This document shows positions 53,086-62,451 of a stretch of DNA of 64,000 nt, in pieces. The notes beneath the pieces were generated by a model. It was not told where the DNA came from. It did not search any database and was given only the letters and a program-made list of their open reading frames with translations. Each line of letters opens with the position of its first letter. The first letter of the stretch is position 1. Location of the stretch: contig NZ_LT839648.1 in assembly GCF_900176885.1 (NCBI RefSeq), positions 559,049-623,048 of the forward strand, in the 5' to 3' direction. The DNA is from Oceanobacillus senegalensis. GTDB taxonomy: Bacteria > Bacillota > Bacilli > Bacillales > Amphibacillaceae. The translations under genes and the position numbers were made by a program.

Positions 53086-53282
53086 TCCCTTCGCACCTCC
53101 TTACTCATATTATTAACCCTATTCATATTCAGCATATGTCGGTGAATCAGTCGAAATAACCAAAATTCTATATAATGGTTGTCCTAAATACTATGGGGTT
53201 GAAATATAAAACGGGGTTACCATATAAAAAAATAGATCAATTAGGACAAGTAACTGGCCATTCAAAAGTCGTTCACTTTTCA

Positions 53283-53678
53283 TCAACTAAAATATTCTTC
53301 ATTTAGGAATAGATAAATCTCTTTCATAATCCAAAAAATAATCATACTCCAAATTAAAATGATTAGTACTCCTACTACCCAATTTTTTGGTTTACCATTT
53401 TTAATGATACTTTTTTCTTTCATTTCGCAGTTTGCTATTACATCTTTTGGAATCATTTTTAATGTAAACATAATCCCTAGTGGAACAATAATTACATCAT
53501 CTAAATAGCCAATTATCGGTATAAAATCAGGTATTAAATCGATAGGGCTAAACGCATATGAAATAACACAAACAATAAATACTTTGGCGTACCAAGGTAC
53601 TCTATTATCTTTATAAGCAAAGTAAAGTATGAAGGTTTGCCTTTTTAAATTTTTTGCCCAAGCTTTTATCTTCTCCAT
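53283..53678 (-). CDS. YkvA family (DUF1232) protein
   Basis: The 131-residue protein has the DUF1232 core: DNRVPWYAKVFIVCVISYAFSPIDLIPDFIPIIGYLDDVIIVPLG (residues 24-68), with SPIDLIPDFIP as the key motif, and a second C-terminal helix. Membrane protein of unknown function. ATG after a GGGGG site. Confidence 0.88.
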   Translation of the reverse strand: MEKIKAWAKNLKRQTFILYFAYKDNRVPWYAKVFIVCVISYAFSPIDLIPDFIPIIGYLDDVIIVPLGIMFTLKMIPKDVIANCEMKEKSIIKNGKPKNWVVGVLIILIWSMIIFWIMKEIYLFLNEEYFS

Positions 53679-54179
53679 ATGGCCCCCTTAAATAAGGTAA
53701 GATTAATCATTTTTGACGTCAACATTTCAATTCATTTTCAACTTTACCCCGTATTCTATACAATTTTTAATTTTTTATTAATACAGGAGGTCATTAATAA
53801 TTGTAACTGTATTCCATCTTTTTCATCCCTAATACAAAGTTCTCCTTCATCCTATTTTTATTTTTCAAATATAGATTATCATTCGACAAAGATATGCAAA
53901 GCGTGGATAGAAAAATTGTTTAAAAGACACCATGATGGTCTGATTCCACCATGGTGTCTTTTGGGTTAAAATCTTTTCTCTTTTTTTGATCATTTAATTA
54001 AATCATTTAAATCGTCTCTTTATTTTCTCCAATGTCTATCGATTTAAAATGTGGGTATTTTACCCTAACACAAATTTTAATAACATTTCATAATTTTTCC
54101 GAGTAAATTTTAAGTTAATGGTACAAGCTAGATACCGTAAGCCTTAAAACAAAAATTACTTTAGGAGGATTTATTTACT
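53679..54179. other. 500-bp gap before the Gln/Ala-rich gene
   Basis: It holds one strong terminator (53921) and no supported gene. An AT-rich stretch from 54000 probably contains the promoter of the next gene; a small hairpin GGGTATTTTACCC lies near 54055. Confidence 0.4.
53921..53963. terminator. Strong terminator
   Basis: AAAAGACACCATG/CATGGTGTCTTTT stem with T-rich ends on both strands. It does not closely follow a plus-strand gene. Confidence 0.75.
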
Positions 54180-54473
54180 ATGGCACAACAACAAAATCAA
54201 CAACAATTACAACAAGCTGTACAAGCAGCTCAGCAGGCACAGCAAGCTGTTCAACAAGCACAAGCAAATGCAAATCCACAGCAATTGCAACAAGCTCAAC
54301 AGCAGTTACAACAAGCAGAGCAGCAAGTTCAACAGGCTCAACAACAAGCGGGAGCAAACGCTCAACAAAATCAACAGTTACAGCAGGCACAGCAACAAGT
54401 ACAGCAAGCCCAACAGCAAATCCAACAAGCTCAAGGAAATGCACAAGCTAACCAAAATAATAATCAAAAATAG
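54180..54473 (+). CDS. Gln/Ala repeat coiled-coil protein, unknown
   Basis: ATG follows AGGAGG. The 97-residue product is built almost only of Gln and Ala with some Asn, Val, Leu and Gly (QQAQQQ and QQLQQA units), and a single Glu. About half the residues are Gln. Spacing of Val/Leu suggests a coiled coil or helical rod. It has no export signal and just one Lys at the end. A strong terminator follows. No family is recognised; possible roles are a coat, stress or condensate-forming protein, or a nitrogen reserve (all guesses). Confidence 0.75.
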   Translation: MAQQQNQQQLQQAVQAAQQAQQAVQQAQANANPQQLQQAQQQLQQAEQQVQQAQQQAGANAQQNQQLQQAQQQVQQAQQQIQQAQGNAQANQNNNQK

Positions 54474-54485
54474 AAGTAAAATATA

Positions 54486-54524
54486 TAAAAAGGAAGTTCC
54501 TTCAATGAACTTCCTTTTTATTTG
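54486..54524 (+). terminator. Strong terminator
   Basis: AAAAAGGAAGTT/AACTTCCTTTTT stem and tail, 12 bp after the Gln/Ala gene. Confidence 0.9.
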
Positions 54525-54546
54525 GAAATACTTTTGTAAAACTAAA

Positions 54547-54819
54547 TCATGCTTTCATTTGTTTTATTTTGATGATTAGAGCTCCAAATAGAATAACAAT
54601 AAATGAGATGATTCCCATTCCTACAACTATATATGTGAATGAATACTCTTCATTACTAGAAAAAAGAGTATTCATTGTTATAGCTCCAACCAATAAAGAC
54701 ATCGCAATCTCTGTCATAAATGGATGATTAGATTCATTTGTTTTTTTAAAAGTTTCGTTTTCATAGTGACAAAACAGGATAATAGCTAACATTACCAATA
54801 AAATAATAAATTCTCCCAC
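54547..54819 (-). CDS. Small membrane protein, unknown
   Basis: A 90-residue protein with three hydrophobic helices (FIILLVMLAIILF, MSLLVGAITMNTLF, YIVVGMGIISFIVILFGALII). GTG 54819 lies too close to its GAGG, so the real start may be a few codons downstream. No family recognised. Confidence 0.6.
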   Translation of the reverse strand: MGEFIILLVMLAIILFCHYENETFKKTNESNHPFMTEIAMSLLVGAITMNTLFSSNEEYSFTYIVVGMGIISFIVILFGALIIKIKQMKA

Positions 54820-54926
54820 CTCACATTACATCGTATCAAATTTTTAATTATTGGAATAAACACATTGTTACCACCTATTCATATAATGGTTACGTGTTAT
54901 CTTTATATGTTAGGTGAGGATGTTTT

Positions 54927-55235
54927 ATGGACTATTTAACATTTTATATCTATCCTGAAGCACTCATTTTATTACCCACTTTGTATTTTATCGGATTAAT
55001 TCTAGATCAAACTCCCATCCTACCAAGATGGTCACATGCATGGATTAAATTGATCTTTGCAGTAGTTGCCTGCCTTATTTATTTTGGTGTTGACATTCGA
55101 TTTGTCGTTCAAGGTATTTTAGTAACAGGAACAGAAATGATTTTTCGAGATGCTATCCATGATTCTATTATAGATTTAGTTAGTCGTTATTCTAAAAACG
55201 AAACAAAAGAGGAGCAAGATGAGTATCATGAATAA
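54927..55235 (+). CDS. Holin-like small membrane protein
   Basis: ATG after GTGAGGATG. The 102-residue product has three hydrophobic helices, YPEALILLPTLYFIGLIL, WIKLIFAVVACLIYFGV and VQGILVTGTEMIFRDAIHD, and a charged tail, as in the phage holin 5 family that is also found alone in bacilli. No endolysin or phage gene is near, so it is probably a domesticated or sporulation-linked membrane protein. Confidence 0.7.
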   Translation: MDYLTFYIYPEALILLPTLYFIGLILDQTPILPRWSHAWIKLIFAVVACLIYFGVDIRFVVQGILVTGTEMIFRDAIHDSIIDLVSRYSKNETKEEQDEYHE

Positions 55236-55324
55236 CGATTTTATAGACGGAATACCAAATGGTTACTATTTACAATAAACTAAATTCGTTAGGGGACTAA
55301 AATGTTTTAATTTGCTTCACCGAA

Positions 55325-55358
55325 ATAAAAAGAGCCCTAGATTTTTTGAAACTAGGGC
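55325..55358 (-). terminator. Terminator of the betaine transporter operon
   Basis: GCCCTAG/CTAGGGC stem followed by TCTTTTT on the minus strand, beyond the ATPase stop. Confidence 0.8.
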
Positions 55359-55476
55359 ATGTCCTTATCTCATAATATTTCCCGGTTTAAAAAATGGAAG
55401 GTAAGGGAGTAAAAGGGAAAACATTGAGCATCTCATGCACAAGTTCTTCCTTATCCTTTAATAGAACTTCTCTAAA

Positions 55477-56661
55477 TCATTTGATTACTGATGGCGTTAG
55501 GCTAGACCAAACGTTTTCCTTTGGTATCATACCAACCAACTTTTGATCCGTTATAATTGCTATCGGATAGTTGGTTTTTATTGTCTTATCTATCAAATCC
55601 CGTACATAATCTTCTGGGGCAGCAGTTTCATAGTCATTCCTAATAACATGTCGTAACTCTCTTTCCTCTTCCAAACCACTTAATGCATCGTCTAGGGAAA
55701 CCAATCCTTGTAATATTTGATTTTGATCCACAACATATAAATGTGAAAGGCGATTTAATTGCATTTCTTTTATGGCCACATTCAAGCTTTCTTTGATATT
55801 AATGAAAGCATTTGGTTCAAGCATAATACTTTTCGCTTGGATTATTTTAGATCGATCAATGTCCTTGACGAAGTCTTCTATATAGTCATTAACAGGGTTA
55901 TTAAGGATATCTTCAGGTGTACCGATTTGTTCTACTTTCCCATCCTTCATTACTGCAACACGATCACCAATCTTAAATGCTTCATTGATATCATGTGTAA
56001 TAAAAATAATAGTTTTTTTGAGTTTCTTTTGTAGGTCCAATAGTTCAAATTGCATTTCACGACGAATTAACGGATCTAATGCACTAAATGGTTCATCCAT
56101 TAACAAGATGTCTGGGTCATTAGCGAGAGCTCTTGCCAATCCAACACGTTGCTGCATACCACCACTTAATTCATCAGGATATTTATTTTCCCATCCTTTT
56201 AGTCCTACTGTTTCTAAGCACTTTTGAGCGATTTCAAGTCGTGTCGCTCGTAATACGTTACGTACTTCTAGACCGTATGCAACATTTTCTATTACTGTCC
56301 GGTGATTAAACAATCCAAAATGTTGGAATACCATCGCTATTTTCTTTTGCCTGTACTCTTTTAATTCTCGTTCATTATATTTTGTGATATCTTCACCATC
56401 CACATAAATACTTCCATCTGTTGGTTGGTTTAATAGATTAAAACATCGAATTAATGTGGATTTCCCACTACCAGATAATCCCATTATGACAAATAATTCT
56501 CCATCTTCAATATTAAACGATACATTTCCAATTCCGACTGTATGGCCTGTTTTCTCTAATATTTCCTGTTTCGACATATCCTCTTTAATATTTTTTAATA
56601 CTTTTTTAGGGTGAGAGCCGAATATCTTTGATACTCCCTTAATTTCTAATTTAGCTGTCAT
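55477..56661 (-). CDS. Glycine betaine/choline ABC transporter ATP-binding protein (OpuAA/ProV)
   Basis: The 394-residue ATPase has GLSGSGKST (Walker A), LSGGMQQRVGLARAL, ILLMDEPFSALD and ITHDIN, then two CBS domains, which in OpuA sense ionic strength. The extended N-terminus before the Walker A is typical of ProV. It is the last gene of a three-gene operon (SBP, permease, ATPase), the reverse of opuA in B. subtilis. Confidence 0.94.
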   Translation of the reverse strand: MTAKLEIKGVSKIFGSHPKKVLKNIKEDMSKQEILEKTGHTVGIGNVSFNIEDGELFVIMGLSGSGKSTLIRCFNLLNQPTDGSIYVDGEDITKYNERELKEYRQKKIAMVFQHFGLFNHRTVIENVAYGLEVRNVLRATRLEIAQKCLETVGLKGWENKYPDELSGGMQQRVGLARALANDPDILLMDEPFSALDPLIRREMQFELLDLQKKLKKTIIFITHDINEAFKIGDRVAVMKDGKVEQIGTPEDILNNPVNDYIEDFVKDIDRSKIIQAKSIMLEPNAFINIKESLNVAIKEMQLNRLSHLYVVDQNQILQGLVSLDDALSGLEEERELRHVIRNDYETAAPEDYVRDLIDKTIKTNYPIAIITDQKLVGMIPKENVWSSLTPSVIK

Positions 56662-56680
56662 CTATGTGTACTCCCTTCTT

Positions 56681-57532
56681 TCAGGACCGTCTTTGGTATT
56701 TTTCTGAAATGGCAAGTGTTAGTCGGTCAATTATAATGGCTATAAATACAATACTAATACCAGCCTCGAATCCTTTTGCGACGTCAATTTGGTTTAAGGC
56801 AGTCAATACTTCCAAACCAAGACCTTCTACACCAACCATAGAGGCAACAACAACCATTGCGAGTGCCATCATCGTTGTTTGGTTGACACCAGTCATGATG
56901 GTAGGCAATGCTTGTGGAATTTGCACCTTTTTTAATAGCTGCCATTTGGAAGAACCAAAAGATAAACCTGCCTCAACAACTTCGCTAGGAACCCCACGAA
57001 TAGCCAGATTGGTTAGTCTTATGATTGGTGGTAGTGCGTAAATAATGGTGGACAATACACCCGGAACAAGACCTAAACCAAAGAAAAAGATACCCGGTAT
57101 GAGGTAAACAAAAGTTGGCATGGTTTGCATAGCATCAAGAAGTGGTTTGATAAAAACTTCAAATCTCTTATTGTATGACATTAAAATTCCCAGTGGTATA
57201 CCAATAATGACAGAGATAACTACACTTGCAATGACAATGGTTAACGTAAACATCGTTGCATCCCATAATCCAAATACACCAATCAAAAATAAAAATACCG
57301 AGTATAAAATACCGGATGAAACCGATTTATATTGGCATGCCAGTAAAAAGATGGCTAAAATAAAGTACCACCAAGGCACCCAAGTTAGAAAATCATTAAA
57401 ATGAAGAAGTAACCATAAAAGACCTGACTTAATCGCTTCAAAAAAGCCACTCCAATGCACCGTCAGCCAATCAACAATATTACTTATATAATTACCTATA
57501 TGGAAGGTTAAATTTTCTGGAAACTCAAACAT
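56681..57532 (-). CDS. Betaine/choline ABC transporter permease (OpuAB/ProW)
   Basis: The 283-residue permease has the ProW features, FIKPLLDAMQTMPTFVYLIPGIFFFG and the EAA loop VEAGLSFGSSKWQLLKKVQIP near residues 185-205. Six to seven membrane helices. 20 bp separate it from the ATPase gene. Confidence 0.93.
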   Translation of the reverse strand: MFEFPENLTFHIGNYISNIVDWLTVHWSGFFEAIKSGLLWLLLHFNDFLTWVPWWYFILAIFLLACQYKSVSSGILYSVFLFLIGVFGLWDATMFTLTIVIASVVISVIIGIPLGILMSYNKRFEVFIKPLLDAMQTMPTFVYLIPGIFFFGLGLVPGVLSTIIYALPPIIRLTNLAIRGVPSEVVEAGLSFGSSKWQLLKKVQIPQALPTIMTGVNQTTMMALAMVVVASMVGVEGLGLEVLTALNQIDVAKGFEAGISIVFIAIIIDRLTLAISEKYQRRS

Positions 57533-57586
57533 GATTAAGGTTGCTTAGGCACAACCTTTCACCTCACTTTCTATTACTACTTGTTT

Positions 57587-58600
57587 TTACAAAGCTGATT
57601 TTATTCTTTCGGCAACATCTTCAGGAACCCATTTCGTCCATAATTCCTGATGTTCTTCAAGCCACCACTTAGCAGCTTCTTTTGTAGTTGCATCCTGTTC
57701 TTGCATATAAAGAAGCGCTTCGCCTGTTAATTCATTAGAAGTTTCATAGTTTCTTAGTAATTTAGTAACGTCCGGCGCCTTTTCTGGGAAATCCTTATGA
57801 ACTACAACATATATTTGATTTTCTGGAAAGGCTGTTCCATAATTCTTGTTCCAAATTTCTTCATCATACGCAGGCTCTTCTAAAAGTGTCATATCGTATT
57901 TACTTAAAATCCATGTTGGCGACCAGTAATAGCCAACCCATGGCTCGTGATTTTTAAATGCTTTTTCAATGGATGCACTAGTTGCTCCAGAAGACCCAGG
58001 TGAAAAATAATTATAATATTCATCAAGACCATACGTTTTGACTTTTTGCTTCATAATTTCTTGGGCAACTGATCCACTGTGACCACCAACAATTCTTCCT
58101 TTAGAAGGGTCTGTCGGGTCTTTGAATAGTTCTGGATATTTTTTTAAATCTTGTACTGTTTTTAAGTCAGGTGCCATTGGTTCAATCCCGTGCTCCGGAT
58201 CTCCCTCAATTACAAATGTTGGGACAAAAAATCCTTGCTGGTTCGTTGTGAAGTTAGTTGCAAGTTCGATAACTTCTCCTGCTTTTTTTGCCTTGAGATA
58301 TGGTTCCTCTAAATTGTTCAACCAAAGTTCCATATAAATGTCAATTTCCCCTGTGCGAAGACCTGTAAAAGTGGCAGAAGAGGAACCGTTTATAAAGTCA
58401 ACATTGTAGTTATAGCCGTTTTCTATCATAAACTTCGCTATTTCGTTATGTACGCGCATACTATCCCATCCAGCATCTGCAATAGTAATGGTCCCGCTAC
58501 TTTTTTCATTTGCTTCTCCTATGGACACATTACTGTATATACCTAAACCTATTAAAAGGCAAAACATCAATGACCAAATATATTTCCATTTATTTCTCAT
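57587..58600 (-). CDS. Betaine/choline-type substrate-binding protein without lipobox
   Basis: The 337-residue protein belongs to the OpuAC-type binding family: ITIADAGWDSMRVHNEIAKF, NGSSSATFTGLRTGEIDIYME and the aromatic-cage region WVGYYWSPTWIL. Quaternary amines bind in such Trp/Tyr cages. The N-terminus (YIWSLMFCLLIGLGIYSNVSIGEA) has no Cys after a lipobox, so it is secreted or held by an uncleaved helix, unusual for a Gram-positive binding protein. It is first in the operon. Confidence 0.9.
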   Translation of the reverse strand: MRNKWKYIWSLMFCLLIGLGIYSNVSIGEANEKSSGTITIADAGWDSMRVHNEIAKFMIENGYNYNVDFINGSSSATFTGLRTGEIDIYMELWLNNLEEPYLKAKKAGEVIELATNFTTNQQGFFVPTFVIEGDPEHGIEPMAPDLKTVQDLKKYPELFKDPTDPSKGRIVGGHSGSVAQEIMKQKVKTYGLDEYYNYFSPGSSGATSASIEKAFKNHEPWVGYYWSPTWILSKYDMTLLEEPAYDEEIWNKNYGTAFPENQIYVVVHKDFPEKAPDVTKLLRNYETSNELTGEALLYMQEQDATTKEAAKWWLEEHQELWTKWVPEDVAERIKSAL

Positions 58601-58755
58601 ATTCTCTCTCCTTCCTATTTATTATTAGGTTTAATCTACTATTAAATCCGACAATTTTCAACAAATTTCAAAAGGATTTTCTTTTTAATTTTTTTTAATG
58701 AGTAAGAAATGATTAAAATAGTAATATTGAACGTATTAAAGGGTAAAGAATTACT

Positions 58756-59478
58756 ATGGTTTTTTATGGAATCGTTATTACAACCATAATTGGAATGATT
58801 GCTGGTTTAATTCAAATACCATCATCCATTATGGGTGAAATTCCAAGCCTTGAATCAACATTTGGTATCGTATTCTCGCATTTACATGAGATTTTCACAC
58901 CTGAATTACTAGCAGTTATTTTTACTTTTTTATTTGTTGCTTTCTTTGATACGGCCGGGGCATTAATTGCAATTACAAGTCAGGCAGGTATTATGAAGGA
59001 TAATAAGATTCCTAATATTGGAAGGGCATTATTAGCTGATTCTTCAGCTGGTGCAATCGGAGCAGTACTAGGTACATCCACTCCTGCAACAAGTGTTGAG
59101 TTCTCTGCTGGTGTTGCTGTTGGAGGGCGGACAGGATTTACATCTGTCATCATTGCTGCATGTTTTTTGATTGCTTTATTCTTTTCGCCGATTATTTCAG
59201 TAATAACCGCTGAGGTAACTGCACCTGCATTAATTATAGTTGGTGCGTTAATGGCAATGGAAATTAGTAAAATTAACTGGGGTAAACTCGAAATTGTTAT
59301 TCCATCTTTTATAACAATTATCATGATGCCTTTAACGTCAAGTGTAGCAACAGGTATTGGACTAGGATTCGTTCTGTATCCCCTAACATTCATCGCGCAA
59401 AGGTGTTTTAAAGAGGTCCATCCAATCATGTATGTACTTGGTTTGTTATTTGTTTTGTATTTTGCTTTTATTGTATAA
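58756..59478 (+). pseudogene. AzgA/NCS2 purine permease, N-terminal half missing
   Basis: The 240 residues correspond to the C-terminal half of the AzgA (PbuG/PbuO) hypoxanthine/guanine permeases: LFVAFFDTAGALIAITSQAG, ADSSAGAIGAVLGTSTPATSVEFSAGVAVGGRTG and MPLTSSVATGIGLGF. The usual first 190 or so residues are absent, and no ribosome site precedes ATG 58756. The break lies just after the betaine-binding protein gene, so a deletion or insertion joined the two. Confidence 0.8.
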
Positions 59479-59525
59479 GTAGAACCGAGAAAATGGTCTT
59501 CATTGTTTGTTTAATAAAGCCATTT

Positions 59526-59580
59526 TAAAATCCAATAAGCCCATCATGTGGAATTCATGAAGGGCTTATTGGATTTTCTA
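59526..59580 (+). terminator. Strong terminator
   Basis: AAAATCCAATAAGCCC/GGGCTTATTGGATTTT stem, long and perfect, then a T-rich end. Confidence 0.92.
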
Positions 59581-59789
59581 TTATATTTTTCCTTTTCCAC
59601 TAGTCTCTTCATAACCATTCACTCTATTCCTATAGGATATCATCACAATATATCCAAGACCGAGGATGCCAAACATTCCAAGCTTTCCTGGAAGAATAAG
59701 TGATGCACTGATATTGAAAAGTAGAGTAGAATGAACTTGCATGATAGAATAAACGAAATGGAAAACAATGTAAACAAGGGGCTATATAT

Positions 59790-60545
59790 ATGGAAGTATC
59801 TATCGTATTTAAGAAGAATTATCATGTTGATTTGCGAGATGTTGATTTTACCAAACGATTAAAATCGAGTACATTATTTAGCTATTTTCAAGAAATCGCT
59901 AGTTTATCAGCTGCGGAGCTTGGAGTAGGAATAGAAGTGTTAGCTGATAAGCATGGGGTTGCGTGGATCTTAACGCGAACTCGTGTAGAAATCATCCGGA
60001 TGCCAAGTTGGGATGAAGAAATTGTAATAGAAACTTGGCCACAGGAGCCAGGAAGATTAGAATTTGAAAGAGATTTTATTGTACGGGATAAGGAAGGGAA
60101 TCCAATTATTCGTGCGATATCTGGATGGGTCATTATGGATTTAAAAGAAAGGAAAATAAAACGCCCATCAACCATTTCATTTGACACTTCTTCCATACAT
60201 GAAGACCGTGCACTGGATGTTAAGTTGAAAAAGTTAAAAAGTCCTGGAGGGCTGGAGGTTGTTTATGAAAAGGTGATAGGTTACAGTGATGTTGATTTTA
60301 ATGGACATTTAAATAACTCAAGATATGTGGATTATATAATGGATTGCTTCCCAATAGAGGAACATCGGACACATACAGTCAGAGCAATTGAGGTAAATTT
60401 CAATCATGAAGCATTACCAGGAGATACGATTGTTCTTCAAAAAAATACGAAAGGCATAGATACAAAAGGTGTATACATAGAAGGCTTGAATAAAAGGAAG
60501 GATCTGGTTGTGTTTAAAGCAATGATGGAAGTTGAAGAGAAATAG
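59790..60545 (+). CDS. Acyl-ACP thioesterase
   Basis: The 251-residue protein has two hot-dog domains as in FatA/FatB: RDVDFTKRLKSSTLFSYFQEIASLSAAELG in the first and SDVDFNGHLNNSRYVDYIMD in the second, with the catalytic-type Asn/His. It hydrolyses acyl-ACP to set chain length of free fatty acids. ATG follows AGGGG. A single gene with a terminator. Confidence 0.9.
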   Translation: MEVSIVFKKNYHVDLRDVDFTKRLKSSTLFSYFQEIASLSAAELGVGIEVLADKHGVAWILTRTRVEIIRMPSWDEEIVIETWPQEPGRLEFERDFIVRDKEGNPIIRAISGWVIMDLKERKIKRPSTISFDTSSIHEDRALDVKLKKLKSPGGLEVVYEKVIGYSDVDFNGHLNNSRYVDYIMDCFPIEEHRTHTVRAIEVNFNHEALPGDTIVLQKNTKGIDTKGVYIEGLNKRKDLVVFKAMMEVEEK

Positions 60546-60550
60546 ACTGA

Positions 60551-60588
60551 TAAACAGGGGCATTTGATTAAATTGTCCCTGTTTTTTA
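60551..60588 (+). terminator. Terminator of the thioesterase gene
   Basis: AAACAGGG/CCCTGTTT stem with TTTTACC. Confidence 0.85.
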
Positions 60589-60677
60589 CCTTCAAAATGG
60601 GATAAAGCAGTAATGGATAGAATAAAGGTAAAGCATAGAGAGTTCTGTCTAAATTTTAAATGGTAAGGAGGATTTGT

Positions 60678-62339
60678 ATGGAAAAAAAGTGGTGGAAGGA
60701 AGCGGTTGTATATCAAATTTATCCTCGGAGTTTTATGGATTCCAATGGGGATGGAATTGGTGATATTCAAGGAATTATATCTAAATTGGATTACGTAAAA
60801 GATTTAGGTATCAATGTGATATGGGTTTGTCCCATTTATCAATCACCAAATGATGATAATGGATACGATATTAGTGATTATAAGGCTATTTCGGAAGATT
60901 TCGGTACGATGGATGACTTTGAACAATTATTGGAGGAGGTACACCGCCGAGATATGAAGCTAATTATGGATTTGGTGGTGAATCACACATCTGACGAGCA
61001 TCCATGGTTTGTTGAATCCCGTTCATCCAAGAATAATCCATACCGAGATTACTATATATGGCGTCCAGGTAAAAATGGGAAGGAACCAAATAATTGGGGA
61101 TCTATATTTGGTGGTTCTGCTTGGAAATATGATAAGAAAACGGATGAGTATTATCTTCATGTTTTCTCAACCAAGCAACCGGATTTAAATTGGGAAAATC
61201 CCAAGGTTAGACAAGATATTTATAAGATGATTAACTGGTGGCTGGATAAAGGGATTGACGGCTTCCGAGTTGATGCAATATCTCATATTAAAAAAGTACG
61301 TGGCTTACCAGATTTACCAAATCCCAAAAAATTGGACTATGTTCCATCTTATAAAGGACATATGAACCGGAAAGGAATCCAATCGTTTTTACAAGAATTA
61401 AAAAAGGAGACATTTACTAAATATGACATCATGACAGTCGGAGAAGCAAATGGTGTGTCTATCAAAGATGCTGAAGGCTGGGTTGGTAAGGAAAAGGGCA
61501 TATTTAATATGATTTTTCAGTTTGAACATCTAGACCTTTGGGGGAAGGGAACGGATAAAGGATTGGACATTCATGCACTAAAAGAAACATTAAGCAAATG
61601 GCAAAACGGGTTAAATGGAGTTGGTTGGAATGCTTTATTTCTTGAGAATCATGATCAGCCCCGTTCGGTATCAACATGGGGAGATGATCAAGATTATCGT
61701 GAAAAATCAGCTAAAAGTTTAGCAACGATGTACTTTCTGATGAAGGGAACTCCTTTTATTTATCAAGGACAGGAAATCGGCATGACAAATGTACAATTCC
61801 CTTCCATTGAGGATTATGACGATGTGAATAGTAGAAATTTTTATCATTCGGAGCGAAAGAAGGGAGTCCAGAAGGAAGAAATTATGGAAGTGATATGGAA
61901 AACGAGTCGTGATAATTCCCGTACACCAATGCAATGGAATGACCATACTAATGCTGGATTTACAACAGGAACTCCTTGGTTAAAGGTTCATCCAAAGTAT
62001 AAGGAAATAAATGTGGCAAGAGAATTGAAAGATAAAAATTCTATTTATCATTATTATAAAAAGTTGATTCAGTTACGAAACGAAATCCCTACATTGATTT
62101 ATGGTAGTTATGAACTCCTTTTAGATAATCATGATTATATTTATAGCTATACAAGAACTTTGGAAAATAATCTTGTCTTGGTATTAACCAATCTGTTTAA
62201 TGTCGATGCAGATTTTAATTTACCAGAAGAGCTGAAGGTGAATAAGAAAGAGTTGTTGTTATGTAATTATGAAGAGTCTGGTATGGAAGAATTAACATTG
62301 AGACCTTATGAGGCTAGAGTTTATTTGCTGGAGATATAG
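60678..62339 (+). CDS. malL: Oligo-1,6-glucosidase / alpha-glucosidase, GH13_31
   Basis: ATG 60678 follows AAGGAGG. The 553-residue enzyme begins KKWWKEAVVYQIYPRSFMDSNGDGIGDI, typical of MalL. Catalytic residues are Asp-199 (GFRVDA), Glu-256 (VGEAN) and Asp-326 (ENHDQ). It cleaves alpha-1,6 and alpha-1,4 bonds of isomaltose-like oligosaccharides in the cytoplasm. No signal peptide. Confidence 0.94.
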   Translation: MEKKWWKEAVVYQIYPRSFMDSNGDGIGDIQGIISKLDYVKDLGINVIWVCPIYQSPNDDNGYDISDYKAISEDFGTMDDFEQLLEEVHRRDMKLIMDLVVNHTSDEHPWFVESRSSKNNPYRDYYIWRPGKNGKEPNNWGSIFGGSAWKYDKKTDEYYLHVFSTKQPDLNWENPKVRQDIYKMINWWLDKGIDGFRVDAISHIKKVRGLPDLPNPKKLDYVPSYKGHMNRKGIQSFLQELKKETFTKYDIMTVGEANGVSIKDAEGWVGKEKGIFNMIFQFEHLDLWGKGTDKGLDIHALKETLSKWQNGLNGVGWNALFLENHDQPRSVSTWGDDQDYREKSAKSLATMYFLMKGTPFIYQGQEIGMTNVQFPSIEDYDDVNSRNFYHSERKKGVQKEEIMEVIWKTSRDNSRTPMQWNDHTNAGFTTGTPWLKVHPKYKEINVARELKDKNSIYHYYKKLIQLRNEIPTLIYGSYELLLDNHDYIYSYTRTLENNLVLVLTNLFNVDADFNLPEELKVNKKELLLCNYEESGMEELTLRPYEARVYLLEI

Positions 62340-62393
62340 ATTATGTCTAGGATTTATGTCACCGAATTGTTGAACAATCAGTACAAACGATGT

Positions 62394-62408
62394 TGAAAAT
62401 GATTTTCA
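62394..62408. promoter_or_regulatory. Fur box upstream of flavodoxin
   Basis: TGAAAATGATTTTCA is a perfect palindrome that matches the 15-bp Fur pattern TGANAATNATTNTCA, 44 bp before the start. Iron limitation should induce the gene. Confidence 0.85.
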
Positions 62409-62451
62409 ATATTGCTTATTATAAAAGTGAGTTCACTTTGGAGGTGGCGTG

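Noticed and set aside
53679-53969. 96-codon plus-strand frame in the gap after the YkvA gene
   Set aside because: Low complexity, Phe/Ser/Ile-rich, no ribosome site, and it runs through a terminator hairpin.
54178-54444. Minus-strand open frame opposite the Gln/Ala gene (Val/Leu/Glu-rich)
   Set aside because: It is the antisense of CAA/CAG/GCT repeats, has no ribosome site, and the plus-strand gene has a strong one.
54927-55235. Prophage remnant around the holin-like gene
   Set aside because: No endolysin, capsid, integrase or att site in either direction.
58980-59429. 149-codon minus-strand frame opposite the AzgA fragment
   Set aside because: Antisense shadow of an Ala/Gly/Val-rich membrane protein.
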